A stretch of 64,000 nucleotides of DNA from the NCBI GenBank assembly GCA_016928775.1, contig JAFGKD010000090.1, forward strand, positions 19,293-83,292. The letters run 5' to 3'. The position numbers and the translations under genes were made by a program. The notes under the pieces are model-generated. The model saw nothing but the letters and a program-made list of their open reading frames with translations. It was not told the DNA's origin and did no database searches. Source of the DNA: Candidatus Zhuqueibacterota bacterium (lineage in GTDB: Bacteria > Zhuqueibacterota > Zhuqueibacteria > Residuimicrobiales > Krinioviventaceae). Numbering within the stretch: the first letter of the stretch is position 1; the number at the start of each line of letters is the position of its first letter. Positions 18,221 through 27,148 of the stretch are shown piece after piece.

Positions 18221-20242
18221 ATGAAAATATTGCAAAAAAAAGCACAGGTTTATAAAATGTCCGGCTCTCGGAATCCCTCGCCCGGTGGTGCAAAGAAGCC
18301 GGGTGGATCGAATCAGAAACCGGATGGCCCGCAGTGGGGCAAAGCCTCACGCTCAATTATATTTTGGATCGGATTATTTGTTATCGCCTTGCTCATCTCC
18401 CAACAATTTACCTCTGATCGCGATAAACAGTCCATGCTGAATTATAATGAATTTATGGAGCTCGTTGAATCCGGGCAGGTTCAGGAGCTAAAGATTGAAA
18501 ACACAGCGGTCACGGGCAAATTGATTCCCGGGAGTGAGGCGGCGCAACAGCGAGGTGATGCGTTCAAGGTTGTTTTATTATCGCCGCCAGATTTTCAAAC
18601 AATTGAAAAATGGCGCCAGGATTATAATATCCAGCTCAGGTTCAAACAAAGCTCGCCCGGTTTTATGGGTATTTTGATTCAGATCGTGCCGTGGATACTG
18701 TTTATTGGTTTGTGGATCTATTTTCTTCGCCGCATGCAGGGCGGAGGTGGACAACGCGGTATTTTTAATTTTGGCAAATCACGGGCTCGATTGGTGAATG
18801 AAAATTTCCCCAAAGTGACATTTAATGATGTTGCCGGCGCCGATGAAGCCAAGCAAGAGTTGCAGGAAATCATTGAATTTTTAAAAGAGCCTGAAAAATT
18901 TCAAAAGCTCGGCGGCAAAATCCCCAAAGGGGCACTCTTGCTTGGACCTCCGGGAACGGGCAAGACATTGCTTGCCAAAGCAGTCGCCGGCGAGGCAGGT
19001 GTGCCGTTTTTCAGCATGTCCGGGGCTGATTTTGTCGAGATGTTTGTTGGCGTTGGTGCCTCGCGTGTGCGTGATCTTTTCGAGCAGGGCAAAAAAAATG
19101 CGCCGTGTATCATCTTTATCGATGAGCTGGATGCCGTCGGGCGGCATCGTGGCGCCGGCCTTGGTGGTGGTCACGATGAGCGCGAACAGACGCTGAATCA
19201 GCTTTTAGTGGAGATGGATGGATTTGAGTTTAATGAAGGTGTTATTCTGTTAGCCGCAACCAATCGCCCCGATGTCCTGGATTCCGCACTCTTGCGGCCA
19301 GGTCGTTTTGATCGCCAAATCGTTGTCGATCGGCCCGATGTTCGCGGTCGAGAAGGCATCCTCAAAGTGCATACGCGAAAAATTCCACTTTCAAAAAACG
19401 TGGACGTCAGCGTCATTGCCAAAGGCACGCCAGGATTCTCCGGAGCAGACCTGGCAAATATGGTCAATGAAGCCGCGCTATTGGCAGCTCGCAAAAATAA
19501 AAAACGCGTTGAAATGGTGGACCTCGAAGAAGCGAAAGACAAGGTGGTCATGGGTACCGAACGAAAGAGCATGCTCATCAGTGAAAAGGAAAAAGAAAGC
19601 ACGGCATATCACGAAGCTGGACACGTTTTGGTTGCCAAATTGACGCCCGGCTCAGACCCGGTGCACAAAGTCACTATCATTCCTCGCGGCCGCGCTCTTG
19701 GCGCCACGATGACACTGCCCATGGATGAGAAACATAATTATTCAAAAACATATTGTCTGGCTATACTACGGCAATTATTAGGCGGTCGGGCAGCCGAGAA
19801 GCTTATTTTTAATGATTTGACCACCGGCGCCGGCGATGATATCAAACGCTCCACTGAATTGGCTCGCAAAATGGTGTGCGAATGGGGCATGAGCGACGAG
19901 TTGGGTCCCATCACGTATGGCGAAAAGCAGGAAGAAATATTCCTCGGTCGTGAAATCGCACAGCATCGTGACTATAGCGAAGAGACTGCGCGTCGCATCG
20001 ATAAAGAGATCAGGAAGATTATTGAAGACGCGATCAAAGATGTTGATACCTTGCTTGCCGACAATATCGAATCGCTGCATAAACTGACCCGCGCCCTGCT
20101 GGAGCGCGAAAGCCTGGATGGCGACGAAATAGACAAAATCATCAATGGAGAAGAACTCGAGCCGCTGAAAAATCGAAAATCAAAAAATGGCAAGAAAAAG
20201 CAAGTCGCAGCGGCCAAAGAAAAAGCTGTAACCGAGAGCTGA
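18221..20242 (+). CDS. ftsH: ATP-dependent zinc metalloprotease FtsH
   Basis: FtsH degrades membrane and short-lived cytosolic proteins. The 673-residue protein has a basic, Gly/Pro-rich N-terminus, TM1 at about 46-61, a periplasmic domain, TM2 at about 149-169, the AAA module with Walker A GPPGTGKT (242-249) and Walker B IIFIDELD, the second region of homology, and the zinc site HEAGH (464-468). The pore loop FVEMFVGVGA is intact. The C-terminus is Lys-rich. ATG 18257 (MSGSRN) is an alternative start with an equally weak ribosome site. Confidence 0.97.
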   Translation: MKILQKKAQVYKMSGSRNPSPGGAKKPGGSNQKPDGPQWGKASRSIIFWIGLFVIALLISQQFTSDRDKQSMLNYNEFMELVESGQVQELKIENTAVTGKLIPGSEAAQQRGDAFKVVLLSPPDFQTIEKWRQDYNIQLRFKQSSPGFMGILIQIVPWILFIGLWIYFLRRMQGGGGQRGIFNFGKSRARLVNENFPKVTFNDVAGADEAKQELQEIIEFLKEPEKFQKLGGKIPKGALLLGPPGTGKTLLAKAVAGEAGVPFFSMSGADFVEMFVGVGASRVRDLFEQGKKNAPCIIFIDELDAVGRHRGAGLGGGHDEREQTLNQLLVEMDGFEFNEGVILLAATNRPDVLDSALLRPGRFDRQIVVDRPDVRGREGILKVHTRKIPLSKNVDVSVIAKGTPGFSGADLANMVNEAALLAARKNKKRVEMVDLEEAKDKVVMGTERKSMLISEKEKESTAYHEAGHVLVAKLTPGSDPVHKVTIIPRGRALGATMTLPMDEKHNYSKTYCLAILRQLLGGRAAEKLIFNDLTTGAGDDIKRSTELARKMVCEWGMSDELGPITYGEKQEEIFLGREIAQHRDYSEETARRIDKEIRKIIEDAIKDVDTLLADNIESLHKLTRALLERESLDGDEIDKIINGEELEPLKNRKSKNGKKKQVAAAKEKAVTES

Positions 20243-20285
20243 TCGATCGATTAGCTGGTTTTTATACTTGCTGTTGGGAATAAAG

Positions 20286-21146
20286 GTGACCACTTCACTT
20301 TTATGGCGGTGTGCAAATCATCTGTTTGATCTTGCCGATCGAACATTGATCATGGGAATTTTAAATGTCACCCCTGATTCATTTTCAGACGGAGGACGAT
20401 ATAATAATCTTGATTCTGCATTTAATCGCGCGATTCAAATGCAGGAGCAGGGGGCGGATATTATAGATATCGGCGGTGAATCAACACGTCCAGGGGCAGC
20501 GCAGGTAAGCGAGCGCGAAGAACTTGAACGCGTTATTCCGGTGATAAAAAAATGCCGCACACACTTGCATATCCCCATGTCCATCGATACTTATAAAGCA
20601 ACTGTTGCCGAGCACGCTCTGGCTGCTGGTGCGGTCATTGTCAATGATATCAGCGGATGCCGTTTTGATGCCCGGATGCCGCATGTTGTCAATCAGTATC
20701 AGGCAGGACTTGTGATCATGCATATCAAAGGTGAACCGAAAAATATGCAGGTCAATCCGTTTTATAAGGATTTGTTTGATGAGCTGATAAAGTATTTTGA
20801 AAAAAGCATTCGTATTGCCCGCGCCGCTGGTGTCACAGAGGAGCAGATTGTCATCGATCCGGGAATCGGCTTTGGCAAACGACTAAAAGATAACTTTCAA
20901 CTATTAAGGGAATTGCGTATTTTTGAAAAATTTGGCAGACCCATTTTAGTTGGTCCGTCAAGAAAATCGTTCATCGGTCGCTTGTTAGACCTTCCCGAGG
21001 AAAAACGACTCGAAGGGTCCATCGCAGCGGTCACGGCAGCTATTCTCAACGGCGCCCATATTGTTCGTGTACATGATGTGCAAGAAATCAAACGCGCCGT
21101 CACGATCGCAGATGCAATTGCCGGTAAAATTAATGTCGGGGATTAG
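20286..21146 (+). CDS. folP: Dihydropteroate synthase
   Basis: FolP condenses p-aminobenzoate with dihydropterin pyrophosphate in folate synthesis. The protein shows GILNVTPDSFSDGG, DIGGESTRPGA, SIDTYKA, the VNDISG strand, DPGIGFGK and the terminal VRVHDV motif. The start is uncertain: I take GTG 20286, which has GGGA upstream; TTG 20268 would add six residues. It begins 43 nt after ftsH and is followed 6 nt later by cdaA, an arrangement common in Bacteroidetes relatives. Confidence 0.95.
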   Translation: MTTSLLWRCANHLFDLADRTLIMGILNVTPDSFSDGGRYNNLDSAFNRAIQMQEQGADIIDIGGESTRPGAAQVSEREELERVIPVIKKCRTHLHIPMSIDTYKATVAEHALAAGAVIVNDISGCRFDARMPHVVNQYQAGLVIMHIKGEPKNMQVNPFYKDLFDELIKYFEKSIRIARAAGVTEEQIVIDPGIGFGKRLKDNFQLLRELRIFEKFGRPILVGPSRKSFIGRLLDLPEEKRLEGSIAAVTAAILNGAHIVRVHDVQEIKRAVTIADAIAGKINVGD

Positions 21147-21152
21147 GCAACA

Positions 21153-21953
21153 GTGCGCTTTATACTATTCCATATCGGTTTTCTACCTTTTACGATCATG
21201 GATGCGCTGGACATCGCGGTCATGTCCTATATCATCTATCGATTATACAAATTTCTACGCGGATCCCGCGGGGTACAAATGCTCGTTGGTTTGATTATCA
21301 TACTCATTGCCACCGGGATTGCGCCACTGTTCCAAATGAAAGGAATGACCTGGATTTTTGAAAATCTACGAACGATCTGGTTAGTCGCTTTTGTCATTCT
21401 TTTTCAACCCGAGCTTCGCCGCTTGCTCATTTATGTCGGACAAAGTCGACTGGTGCGGTTTTTTGTCAAAGTGAGCGGCAGCAAAGTGATTGACCAGGTT
21501 GTTGAGGCTGCTGTCGCCCTCTGTGATATCGGCTATGGTGCGCTGATCGTTATGGCGCGCGAGACCGGATTGCGCAATATTATCGAGAGCGGCACGCTTA
21601 TACAAGCCGAGGTATCCTCGGCGCTCATCATTTCAATATTTAATCCGCGGTCACCTTTGCATGATGGCGCCATTATCGTGCAAGGTGATCTTATCGAAGC
21701 GGCCAAATGCTTACTGCCGATCAACGAAGAAAATTTCGGTCATATAGAGTTTGGCACACGACACAAAGCCGCACTGACATTGTCCGAGGAAACTGACGCC
21801 ATGGTCATTGTCGTGTCCGAGGAGCGCGGCAAGATTTCAGTCGCTATTGGCGGAACGCTGCAGCGTGATTTGAGCGAAAACGAATTGAAGCGGATCCTTA
21901 CAGAAGGATATCGCTACGGCAATACTGAAGTAAAAAAAGATGGTTTACTTTGA
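21153..21953 (+). CDS. cdaA: Diadenylate cyclase CdaA (c-di-AMP synthase)
   Basis: CdaA joins two ATP into c-di-AMP, which controls osmolyte transport and wall homeostasis. The 266-residue protein has about three N-terminal membrane segments (roughly 8-30, 41-58, 70-84) and a cytosolic DAC domain with LHDGA (169-173) and GTRHKAA (201-207). The second motif is usually RHRAA; Lys for Arg at the last basic position is a mild variant. The start codon is GTG 21153. The usual regulator CdaR is not adjacent; instead an exported Ntn-like protein and an adenylate cyclase follow. Confidence 0.95.
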   Translation: MRFILFHIGFLPFTIMDALDIAVMSYIIYRLYKFLRGSRGVQMLVGLIIILIATGIAPLFQMKGMTWIFENLRTIWLVAFVILFQPELRRLLIYVGQSRLVRFFVKVSGSKVIDQVVEAAVALCDIGYGALIVMARETGLRNIIESGTLIQAEVSSALIISIFNPRSPLHDGAIIVQGDLIEAAKCLLPINEENFGHIEFGTRHKAALTLSEETDAMVIVVSEERGKISVAIGGTLQRDLSENELKRILTEGYRYGNTEVKKDGLL

Positions 21954-21996
21954 GGCAAATATATTCGGCATTTTGCGCGAGAAAGGCGTGATCTCC

Positions 21997-23157
21997 ATGA
22001 AAAAAATATTCGGAAAATATTTGATTGTCTGTCTTTTGGCCGTAATTGGCCAAATATTTGCCTCTGTAGGAGGCGTTATTGGCATCGTCTCTCCCCGTTT
22101 GATGTATGATGGTCGCCCGATTTTGTGGCAAAATCTGGATAGCGATTCGGCTGACGTCTATATCAAATTTTTCAAAGGTGAACGATATAATTTTTTTGGC
22201 TTGATGAACGGGGAGGATACCAGCCGTGTGTATGGTGGACTCAATACCGCTGGATTTGCTATTGTCTTTAGCACATTTGCCAGTTCATCTGATAAGTCTT
22301 TAAATATGGAATCGGTGTTCATACGACAAGCGCTCGGCATATGTGGCCGGCTGGAGGATTTTTCAAAGTTGCTGGATTCAACAGAAATCTCTATCGGTAC
22401 CAATTCATCCTTTGCCTGTATGGATGTATACGGCGCCCACAAACTGTTCGAGTCCGGTGTGACGATGCGCGATCCTTTTGATCTCAAAAAGGTGCCGCCA
22501 GGATTTCTTGTACGCGCAAATTTTCATTTTACCAATCCTCAAGTTGCAGATAAAAGTTATTGGCGTTACCATAGAAGTGAAGCGCTTTTTGCCAGCGAGA
22601 GCGCGCACAAAAAGCTGCACAATCATATCATTATGAAACAAATTGCCCGGGATATGGCGTCAATTGCTGTCGATCCGGGTTCACTGTCCTCAGACGGGCA
22701 AGCCAGCGCACCTCCGGCAGGTTTCATCAGGACTGAACACAGTGTCAACCAGTACAATACTGTCAGTTGTCTTGTGATTCAGGGTGTCAGGCCCGGCGAG
22801 AATCCCGACTTTTCTACGATGTGGGTGATTCTTGGCGAACCGATTTGCGGTGTTGCAATACCATTATGGCCGGCAACGAGTCAGGTGCCACTCGAATGCC
22901 AATTATCCGAATTTTCATTAAATGCTTTTTTTCAAGAGCAGAAAAGCAATGTTTATTATTTAACAAATATGCCGCGCAGCGTGGATACAAATGCACTCTT
23001 GGCACTAAGATCCCGGATGGATCAGATTGAAAATTCCGTATTCGTCGAGACCCGCAAGGCGCTGGCACGCTGGCGGGAACAGAGCAGCTATTTGCAAGAC
23101 ATGATCGATTTTCAAATGACAACGGCAGCTTTTGTCTATCGATCTCTAAAAGAATAA
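21997..23157 (+). CDS. Exported Ntn-hydrolase-like protein lacking the usual nucleophile Cys
   Basis: I start the gene at ATG 21997, where a signal peptide begins (MKKIFGKYLIVCLLAVIGQIFA); an in-frame start at 21940 would bury it. The mature N-terminus has YDGRPILWQNLDSDS and, further on, VYGGLNTAGFAIVFS, which resemble the N-terminal half of C45/acyl-CoA:6-aminopenicillanate acyltransferase-type Ntn hydrolases (family phrases DGRPLLWKNRD and GVNEAGFAI). In that family a Cys stands about 12 residues before DGRP; here that place is Gly and no Cys occurs until about residue 115. It may be catalytically dead, or may use Ser. The gene is 14 nt upstream of the cyclase gene. Confidence 0.5.
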   Translation: MKKIFGKYLIVCLLAVIGQIFASVGGVIGIVSPRLMYDGRPILWQNLDSDSADVYIKFFKGERYNFFGLMNGEDTSRVYGGLNTAGFAIVFSTFASSSDKSLNMESVFIRQALGICGRLEDFSKLLDSTEISIGTNSSFACMDVYGAHKLFESGVTMRDPFDLKKVPPGFLVRANFHFTNPQVADKSYWRYHRSEALFASESAHKKLHNHIIMKQIARDMASIAVDPGSLSSDGQASAPPAGFIRTEHSVNQYNTVSCLVIQGVRPGENPDFSTMWVILGEPICGVAIPLWPATSQVPLECQLSEFSLNAFFQEQKSNVYYLTNMPRSVDTNALLALRSRMDQIENSVFVETRKALARWREQSSYLQDMIDFQMTTAAFVYRSLKE

Positions 23158-23171
23158 TCTGAGAAAAAATT

Positions 23172-24776
23172 ATGACTGATCAATGGAAACAAATAGTAAA
23201 TTCCGCGGAGGCGACCAAAGTACTCAAATTGGTCACTTACATCCACGATTTGTGTGATCATGAAGGTGATGTTACCGAGTTTTTGCCGACCATGTTGCAT
23301 CGACTTGCGATGCTATTAGATGTGCAAACGGCTGCAGTGACCGTCAAAGATCCGGATGGCGTTCAACGCGTATTGGCTCGCTACGACAGAGGAAAAACGT
23401 CTATTGAAGACAAGTTGCTCCAGGAAATTGGCGTGCAAGTCGCCACAACGCAAAATAAAATCATCGAATCGACGCATAGCAAAAAAATCAAAAATTTGTT
23501 AGCCGTTCCTATTTCAAAATCGAACACGATATTGGGTTCTTTTGTTCTGGCGAATAAATCGAGCGGCGATTTTTCCGAGTATGATGACGTTGTCGTCACC
23601 CTTGTTGAAGTGAATATGGATCATGTCATTTATAACTGGCTTCGTCGTCAGGAGCATCTGCTGGTATCCATAGAAAATGAACTCATTAAAGCGCTGGATG
23701 ATATTCTCGATGAGACCGCCGAACAAAGTGAAGCGCTTAATAAAATGATTAAAACCATTCTTGATTCGTTGAATGCGGAGATCGGCTTTATCACCCTGTA
23801 TGATTCAGAAAAAGATCGACATTTGCCGGGCGGGAAAATGTTGCGTAGCCCATACCCGATGAGTACGGACGATTACAAGCTGGTTGGCAGTCTCGTTCGC
23901 CAGGCAAAAGAGGAACGAAAAGCTATTATCCAACAGGATCTGCCCAATTCTGAAATCAACAGCATTTTGACGGTGCCAATGTTCGTGAATGGTCTGTTCC
24001 TCGGTTCCACAGTGCTGATCAACAAGAGAGATCATTCGCATTTCAAAGCGCAGGATTTGCGCCTCGTCGAATCGGTCAACCGAATTATTGATAATTATCT
24101 GTTTCAAGAGGAAAAATTCAAACGATTACGTCAACTCATTGGTTCCGAAGCAAGCAAGGATGTCGAAGAGGCGCTGATGGGACATCGCGCGGATCAAAGT
24201 ACTGGCCAGCGTATGGAAATCACCATGTTGTTCGCGGATATTCGGGGCTATAGCCGATTGACAAAAGAAATGGATCCAACGACAGCAGTTCGTATGCTCA
24301 ACGACTTTTTTAGCCTCGTCACACCGATTATTATCCAGCACGGTGGCATGGTGGATAAATATGTCGGCGATGAAGTTGTGGCGCTCTTTACGCAATCAAC
24401 ACCATCCGGCTCACATGAAAAGAATGCGGTTGAAGCGGCTTTGGGCATTCAGGATGAACTGGAAAAAATGAACATTGACTGGGAGGTGACGGGTCGGCCA
24501 ACGCTCAGTGTCGGTATCGGTATTCATACCGGCGATGTTGTACTGGGGCAAATTGGGAGCTACGATCGCAAGGATTATACAGCAATCGGTTCCCATATGA
24601 ACTTTGCGGCTCGATTGATGTCGGTCGCAGGTCCGCATCAGATCATTATTAGCGATAAAACCTATATCCGCCTCGAGGGCAAGGTCACCGCGCGTCGCAT
24701 TGGACCTTTTGAAATAAAAGGATTTGGCAAACACCAGGCTTACCTGGTGGAAGGGCACTCACCAGATCAATTTTAG
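23172..24776 (+). CDS. GAF-domain class III adenylate cyclase
   Basis: The 534-residue cytosolic protein has two GAF-like sensor domains (about 30-155 and 185-310), a linking helix and a class III cyclase domain (about 345-525). Metal-binding Asp356 (LFADIRGYS) and Asp400 (VDKYVGDE) are present. Lys396 and Thr470 (KDYTAIG) predict ATP rather than GTP as substrate. Transition-state residues Asn477 and Arg481 (MNFAARL) are present. It should therefore make cAMP in response to a ligand or signal bound by the GAF domains. It lies in the same transcript as the Ntn-like gene. Confidence 0.92.
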   Translation: MTDQWKQIVNSAEATKVLKLVTYIHDLCDHEGDVTEFLPTMLHRLAMLLDVQTAAVTVKDPDGVQRVLARYDRGKTSIEDKLLQEIGVQVATTQNKIIESTHSKKIKNLLAVPISKSNTILGSFVLANKSSGDFSEYDDVVVTLVEVNMDHVIYNWLRRQEHLLVSIENELIKALDDILDETAEQSEALNKMIKTILDSLNAEIGFITLYDSEKDRHLPGGKMLRSPYPMSTDDYKLVGSLVRQAKEERKAIIQQDLPNSEINSILTVPMFVNGLFLGSTVLINKRDHSHFKAQDLRLVESVNRIIDNYLFQEEKFKRLRQLIGSEASKDVEEALMGHRADQSTGQRMEITMLFADIRGYSRLTKEMDPTTAVRMLNDFFSLVTPIIIQHGGMVDKYVGDEVVALFTQSTPSGSHEKNAVEAALGIQDELEKMNIDWEVTGRPTLSVGIGIHTGDVVLGQIGSYDRKDYTAIGSHMNFAARLMSVAGPHQIIISDKTYIRLEGKVTARRIGPFEIKGFGKHQAYLVEGHSPDQF

Positions 24777-24787
24777 TGGAGCGCTGT

Positions 24788-25351
24788 ATGATCAATCGGG
24801 AGCAATATATTCAAGCTCAACAGAAAACAGTGGACTATATGGCGAGGGCGGGAATTGTGCTCACACCAGATGAAGCACAAAATATTGAAGTTGCCGATTT
24901 CGGTTTGAACCGGTTGCATGAGATAGGGCTTGAAATTGTGGTTTATGTGAACACCGATCGTGTTTGTGCCAAGGAATTGGTGTTATTTCCCGGGCAAATC
25001 TGTCCAGAGCATCGACATCCGCCCGTGCTCGATGAACCCGGCAAGGAGGAAACATTTCGTTGCCGGTGGGGCCAGGTATTTCTCTATATCCCCGGTGAAG
25101 CTTCTCCGCAGCCTGCTGCGTCTTTACCGCGCGACAAAGTCGATACATTCACCGTCTGGCGCGAAATCATTCTTCATCCAGGCGATCAATATACCCTGCA
25201 ACCCGACACCCTGCACTGGTTCCAGGGTGGCCCCGATGGTGCTGTTGTGTCCGAATTTTCAACGACAAGCCGTGACGACGCCGATATATTCACGGATCCG
25301 GAAATTCATCGCATAACCCATCTCGCCGAATCACCTGCTAAAAATACTTGA
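24788..25351 (+). CDS. D-lyxose isomerase-like cupin
   Basis: The family interconverts D-lyxose and D-xylulose (also D-mannose and D-fructose). The protein is a single cupin domain: CPEHRHPP with two metal His, the GKEETFRCRWG segment carrying a metal Glu, a Pro-Gly turn in LHPGDQYTL, and a final metal His in DTLHWFQGG. I choose ATG 24788, with GGAG seven bases upstream, over the GTG at 24776 that overlaps the cyclase stop. No pentose kinase or transporter is nearby. The stop codon overlaps the promoter of the next gene. Confidence 0.85.
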   Translation: MINREQYIQAQQKTVDYMARAGIVLTPDEAQNIEVADFGLNRLHEIGLEIVVYVNTDRVCAKELVLFPGQICPEHRHPPVLDEPGKEETFRCRWGQVFLYIPGEASPQPAASLPRDKVDTFTVWREIILHPGDQYTLQPDTLHWFQGGPDGAVVSEFSTTSRDDADIFTDPEIHRITHLAESPAKNT

Positions 25352-25533
25352 CAATTGAATACGAATCATCTATATTTTCTGAGTCAAATTCATTGTGCAC
25401 CTCTATATTGCCTTGGTTACATTTTTTGCTTGTCGGAAAGTACTCCTCGATCGCAAAATGTATAACCAGATATGCGATTTGCGCGAGGCCAGTTTGGTGT
25501 ACGAACCTTGTACACAAATAGAAAGGGTTCTTT
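25348..25533 (+). promoter_or_regulatory. Promoter and ~150-nt leader of the cold-shock gene
   Basis: TTGACA (25348-25353), a 17-bp spacer and TATATT (25371-25376) make a near-consensus promoter that overlaps the end of the lyxose isomerase gene. The transcript would carry a leader of about 150 nt before the ATG, as in cspA-type mRNAs whose structured leaders act as cold sensors. I did not fold it. Confidence 0.7.
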
Positions 25534-25737
25534 ATGGAGCAAGGTACTGTCAAATGGTTTAGCACTGCAAAGGGTTACGGTTTCATCACACGCGAATCGG
25601 GGGACGATATTTTTGTGCATTATTCAAGCATTACCGGTGAAGGCTTTCGATCTTTACGAGAAGGAGATAAAGTAGAATTTGAAGTTGAAGAGACGGACAA
25701 AGGTCCGCAGGCCGGACAGGTCAAACAAGTCAAGTAA
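25534..25737 (+). CDS. Cold-shock protein (CspA family)
   Basis: The 67-residue protein is a single cold-shock domain that binds single-stranded RNA and DNA. It has the GTVKWF start, the RNP1 motif KGYGFI and the RNP2 motif DIFVHYSSI. Length and composition are typical. The gene is monocistronic, with its own promoter, long leader and terminator. An AGGG-type ribosome site lies about ten bases upstream of the ATG. Confidence 0.96.
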   Translation: MEQGTVKWFSTAKGYGFITRESGDDIFVHYSSITGEGFRSLREGDKVEFEVEETDKGPQAGQVKQVK

Positions 25738-25740
25738 ATC

Positions 25741-25766
25741 AAGCCCCTCTCAAGAGGGGCTTTTTT
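25741..25766 (+). terminator. Intrinsic terminator of the cold-shock gene
   Basis: An AAGCCCCT / AGGGGCTT stem with a six-base loop is followed by six T, three nt after the stop codon. Confidence 0.93.
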
Positions 25767-25895
25767 GTTGGTGACAGTAACCATTGATAAAGGGTGAATA
25801 TCCAAACGGAAAGCCTCCGATAAACAGCATGCCGCCTAAAACAAGTGTTGATATACAAGCGAAAAAATAGTGTCGATAGAGATATCCACGCTTGA

Positions 25896-27140
25896 TCAGG
25901 TTATTTGTCGACGTTTATAGTGCCGGGCCAATTCCATAAAAATCTCCAAATCGCCCTCGACATCACTCTGTTGACCATCAAAATAAAAAAGACGAATGGG
26001 AAAACCATTGTGTTCGCGGCTGACGCGGGGATAGACCGCTTCCGTGATAATGCCGTTCATACAGGTGAAGGGGCTGATATCAATGACGCCGGCCGCCCCT
26101 TTTTGATGATACCAGAGCGCTTTGCCCATGCTCATGACCATCTCGCCGCGCGATCCTTCTCGCGGCAAATAGGGATGGGCTAATTCCAGGATTTGCCGCA
26201 CATGATGCGGCTCTTCAAATCCTTGAAAATCTTGCGCAAACAAACTGACAATTTTGTGTTCATCATGCCGCATGACCGCCTGTTTGAGTTTGCAACCGAA
26301 CATCTGAAAGGAAAAATGTTTGCCATAACGATCCAGGCGCCAGACCTCTTCATCATTGGTGTACAGCACCCATTCAGCAATGTCAGATACCCAGACAATA
26401 CCGCCGTGTTTTTCGATCAAGCGAAACATCTCATTGTTGGAAAAATTGTTATGCCGACAAAAAATTTCTCCGACAACGCCAATGAGCAATTTATCTTGTG
26501 ATGTGTCCACCGGCACGGCACGGAAAGCGTCGCGAATCTGTCTCATAGTGCTGAGAATTTTTTTCATTCGCTCTTTATGCGGCACACTACGCGGTTCGAG
26601 CACGGCACAGATTTGTCTCAAGGCATCATGGTAAACGCTATCCGTTGCGCCAGGTTCAGTTTCATAGGGTCGAGTGAGCAAAAGTATTTTTCGGATAATG
26701 TCCGAAACAATCGCTGCGCGCCATCCGGTTCGCACCAGATTGTTGGCTTCATCGCCGATGCCAGCATAGCCATCCGAGCTGGTCGGTGCGGTGAACAGCA
26801 CATTTTCGCCGCGAATGTGGTGAAAGACTCTTTTTGCCAATGGCAGATAATGCCCGTAGCGACACGGTCCGTTGGAAGTCGGCAACATAAAGGCAGTTTT
26901 ATCCGGATCATAGTCTGGCAGTTCGGTCACTTTGAGAAAATTACCCAGTGTCACTGCTTCAGGCAGGCATTCATCGCCGGTCAGGTATTGACGCGCCAAT
27001 TCGTAGGTGTGAGCATCCCCGGCGGGTGATGGTTGCGCATCTATGCCGATGGAGCGAAACGCAGCGGCCATGCATGCCGAGGCTTCATAGGACATTTGCG
27101 GTATATAGAGTTTGCGTTGCTTTAAAGGAGTACTATTCAT
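25896..27140 (-). CDS. 2-hydroxyacyl-CoA dehydratase-type (HgdB-like) iron-sulfur protein
   Basis: The 414-residue protein resembles the CoA-dehydratase D-component/COG3581-like family, which pairs with ASKHA-type activases. Visible conserved cysteines sit in EASACMAAA, GDECLPE, GPCRYGHY, EIFCRHNN and FTCMNGI, and could bind an Fe-S cluster. The nearby 1018-residue activase is the natural partner that would reduce it in an ATP-dependent way. The substrate is unknown; this clade is not the classical 2-hydroxyglutaryl-CoA dehydratase. The gene starts 8 nt after the C26 amidotransferase gene and is last in the operon. Confidence 0.75.
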   Translation of the reverse strand: MNSTPLKQRKLYIPQMSYEASACMAAAFRSIGIDAQPSPAGDAHTYELARQYLTGDECLPEAVTLGNFLKVTELPDYDPDKTAFMLPTSNGPCRYGHYLPLAKRVFHHIRGENVLFTAPTSSDGYAGIGDEANNLVRTGWRAAIVSDIIRKILLLTRPYETEPGATDSVYHDALRQICAVLEPRSVPHKERMKKILSTMRQIRDAFRAVPVDTSQDKLLIGVVGEIFCRHNNFSNNEMFRLIEKHGGIVWVSDIAEWVLYTNDEEVWRLDRYGKHFSFQMFGCKLKQAVMRHDEHKIVSLFAQDFQGFEEPHHVRQILELAHPYLPREGSRGEMVMSMGKALWYHQKGAAGVIDISPFTCMNGIITEAVYPRVSREHNGFPIRLFYFDGQQSDVEGDLEIFMELARHYKRRQIT

Positions 27141-27148
27141 ATTTTCGT

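Noticed and set aside
25741..25895. A minus-strand open frame with a hydrophobic stretch (FFACISTLVLGGMLFIGG) between the cold-shock gene and the HgdB-like gene
   Set aside because: No start codon with a ribosome site; a stop lies just upstream and the frame passes through the cold-shock terminator. Most likely chance.
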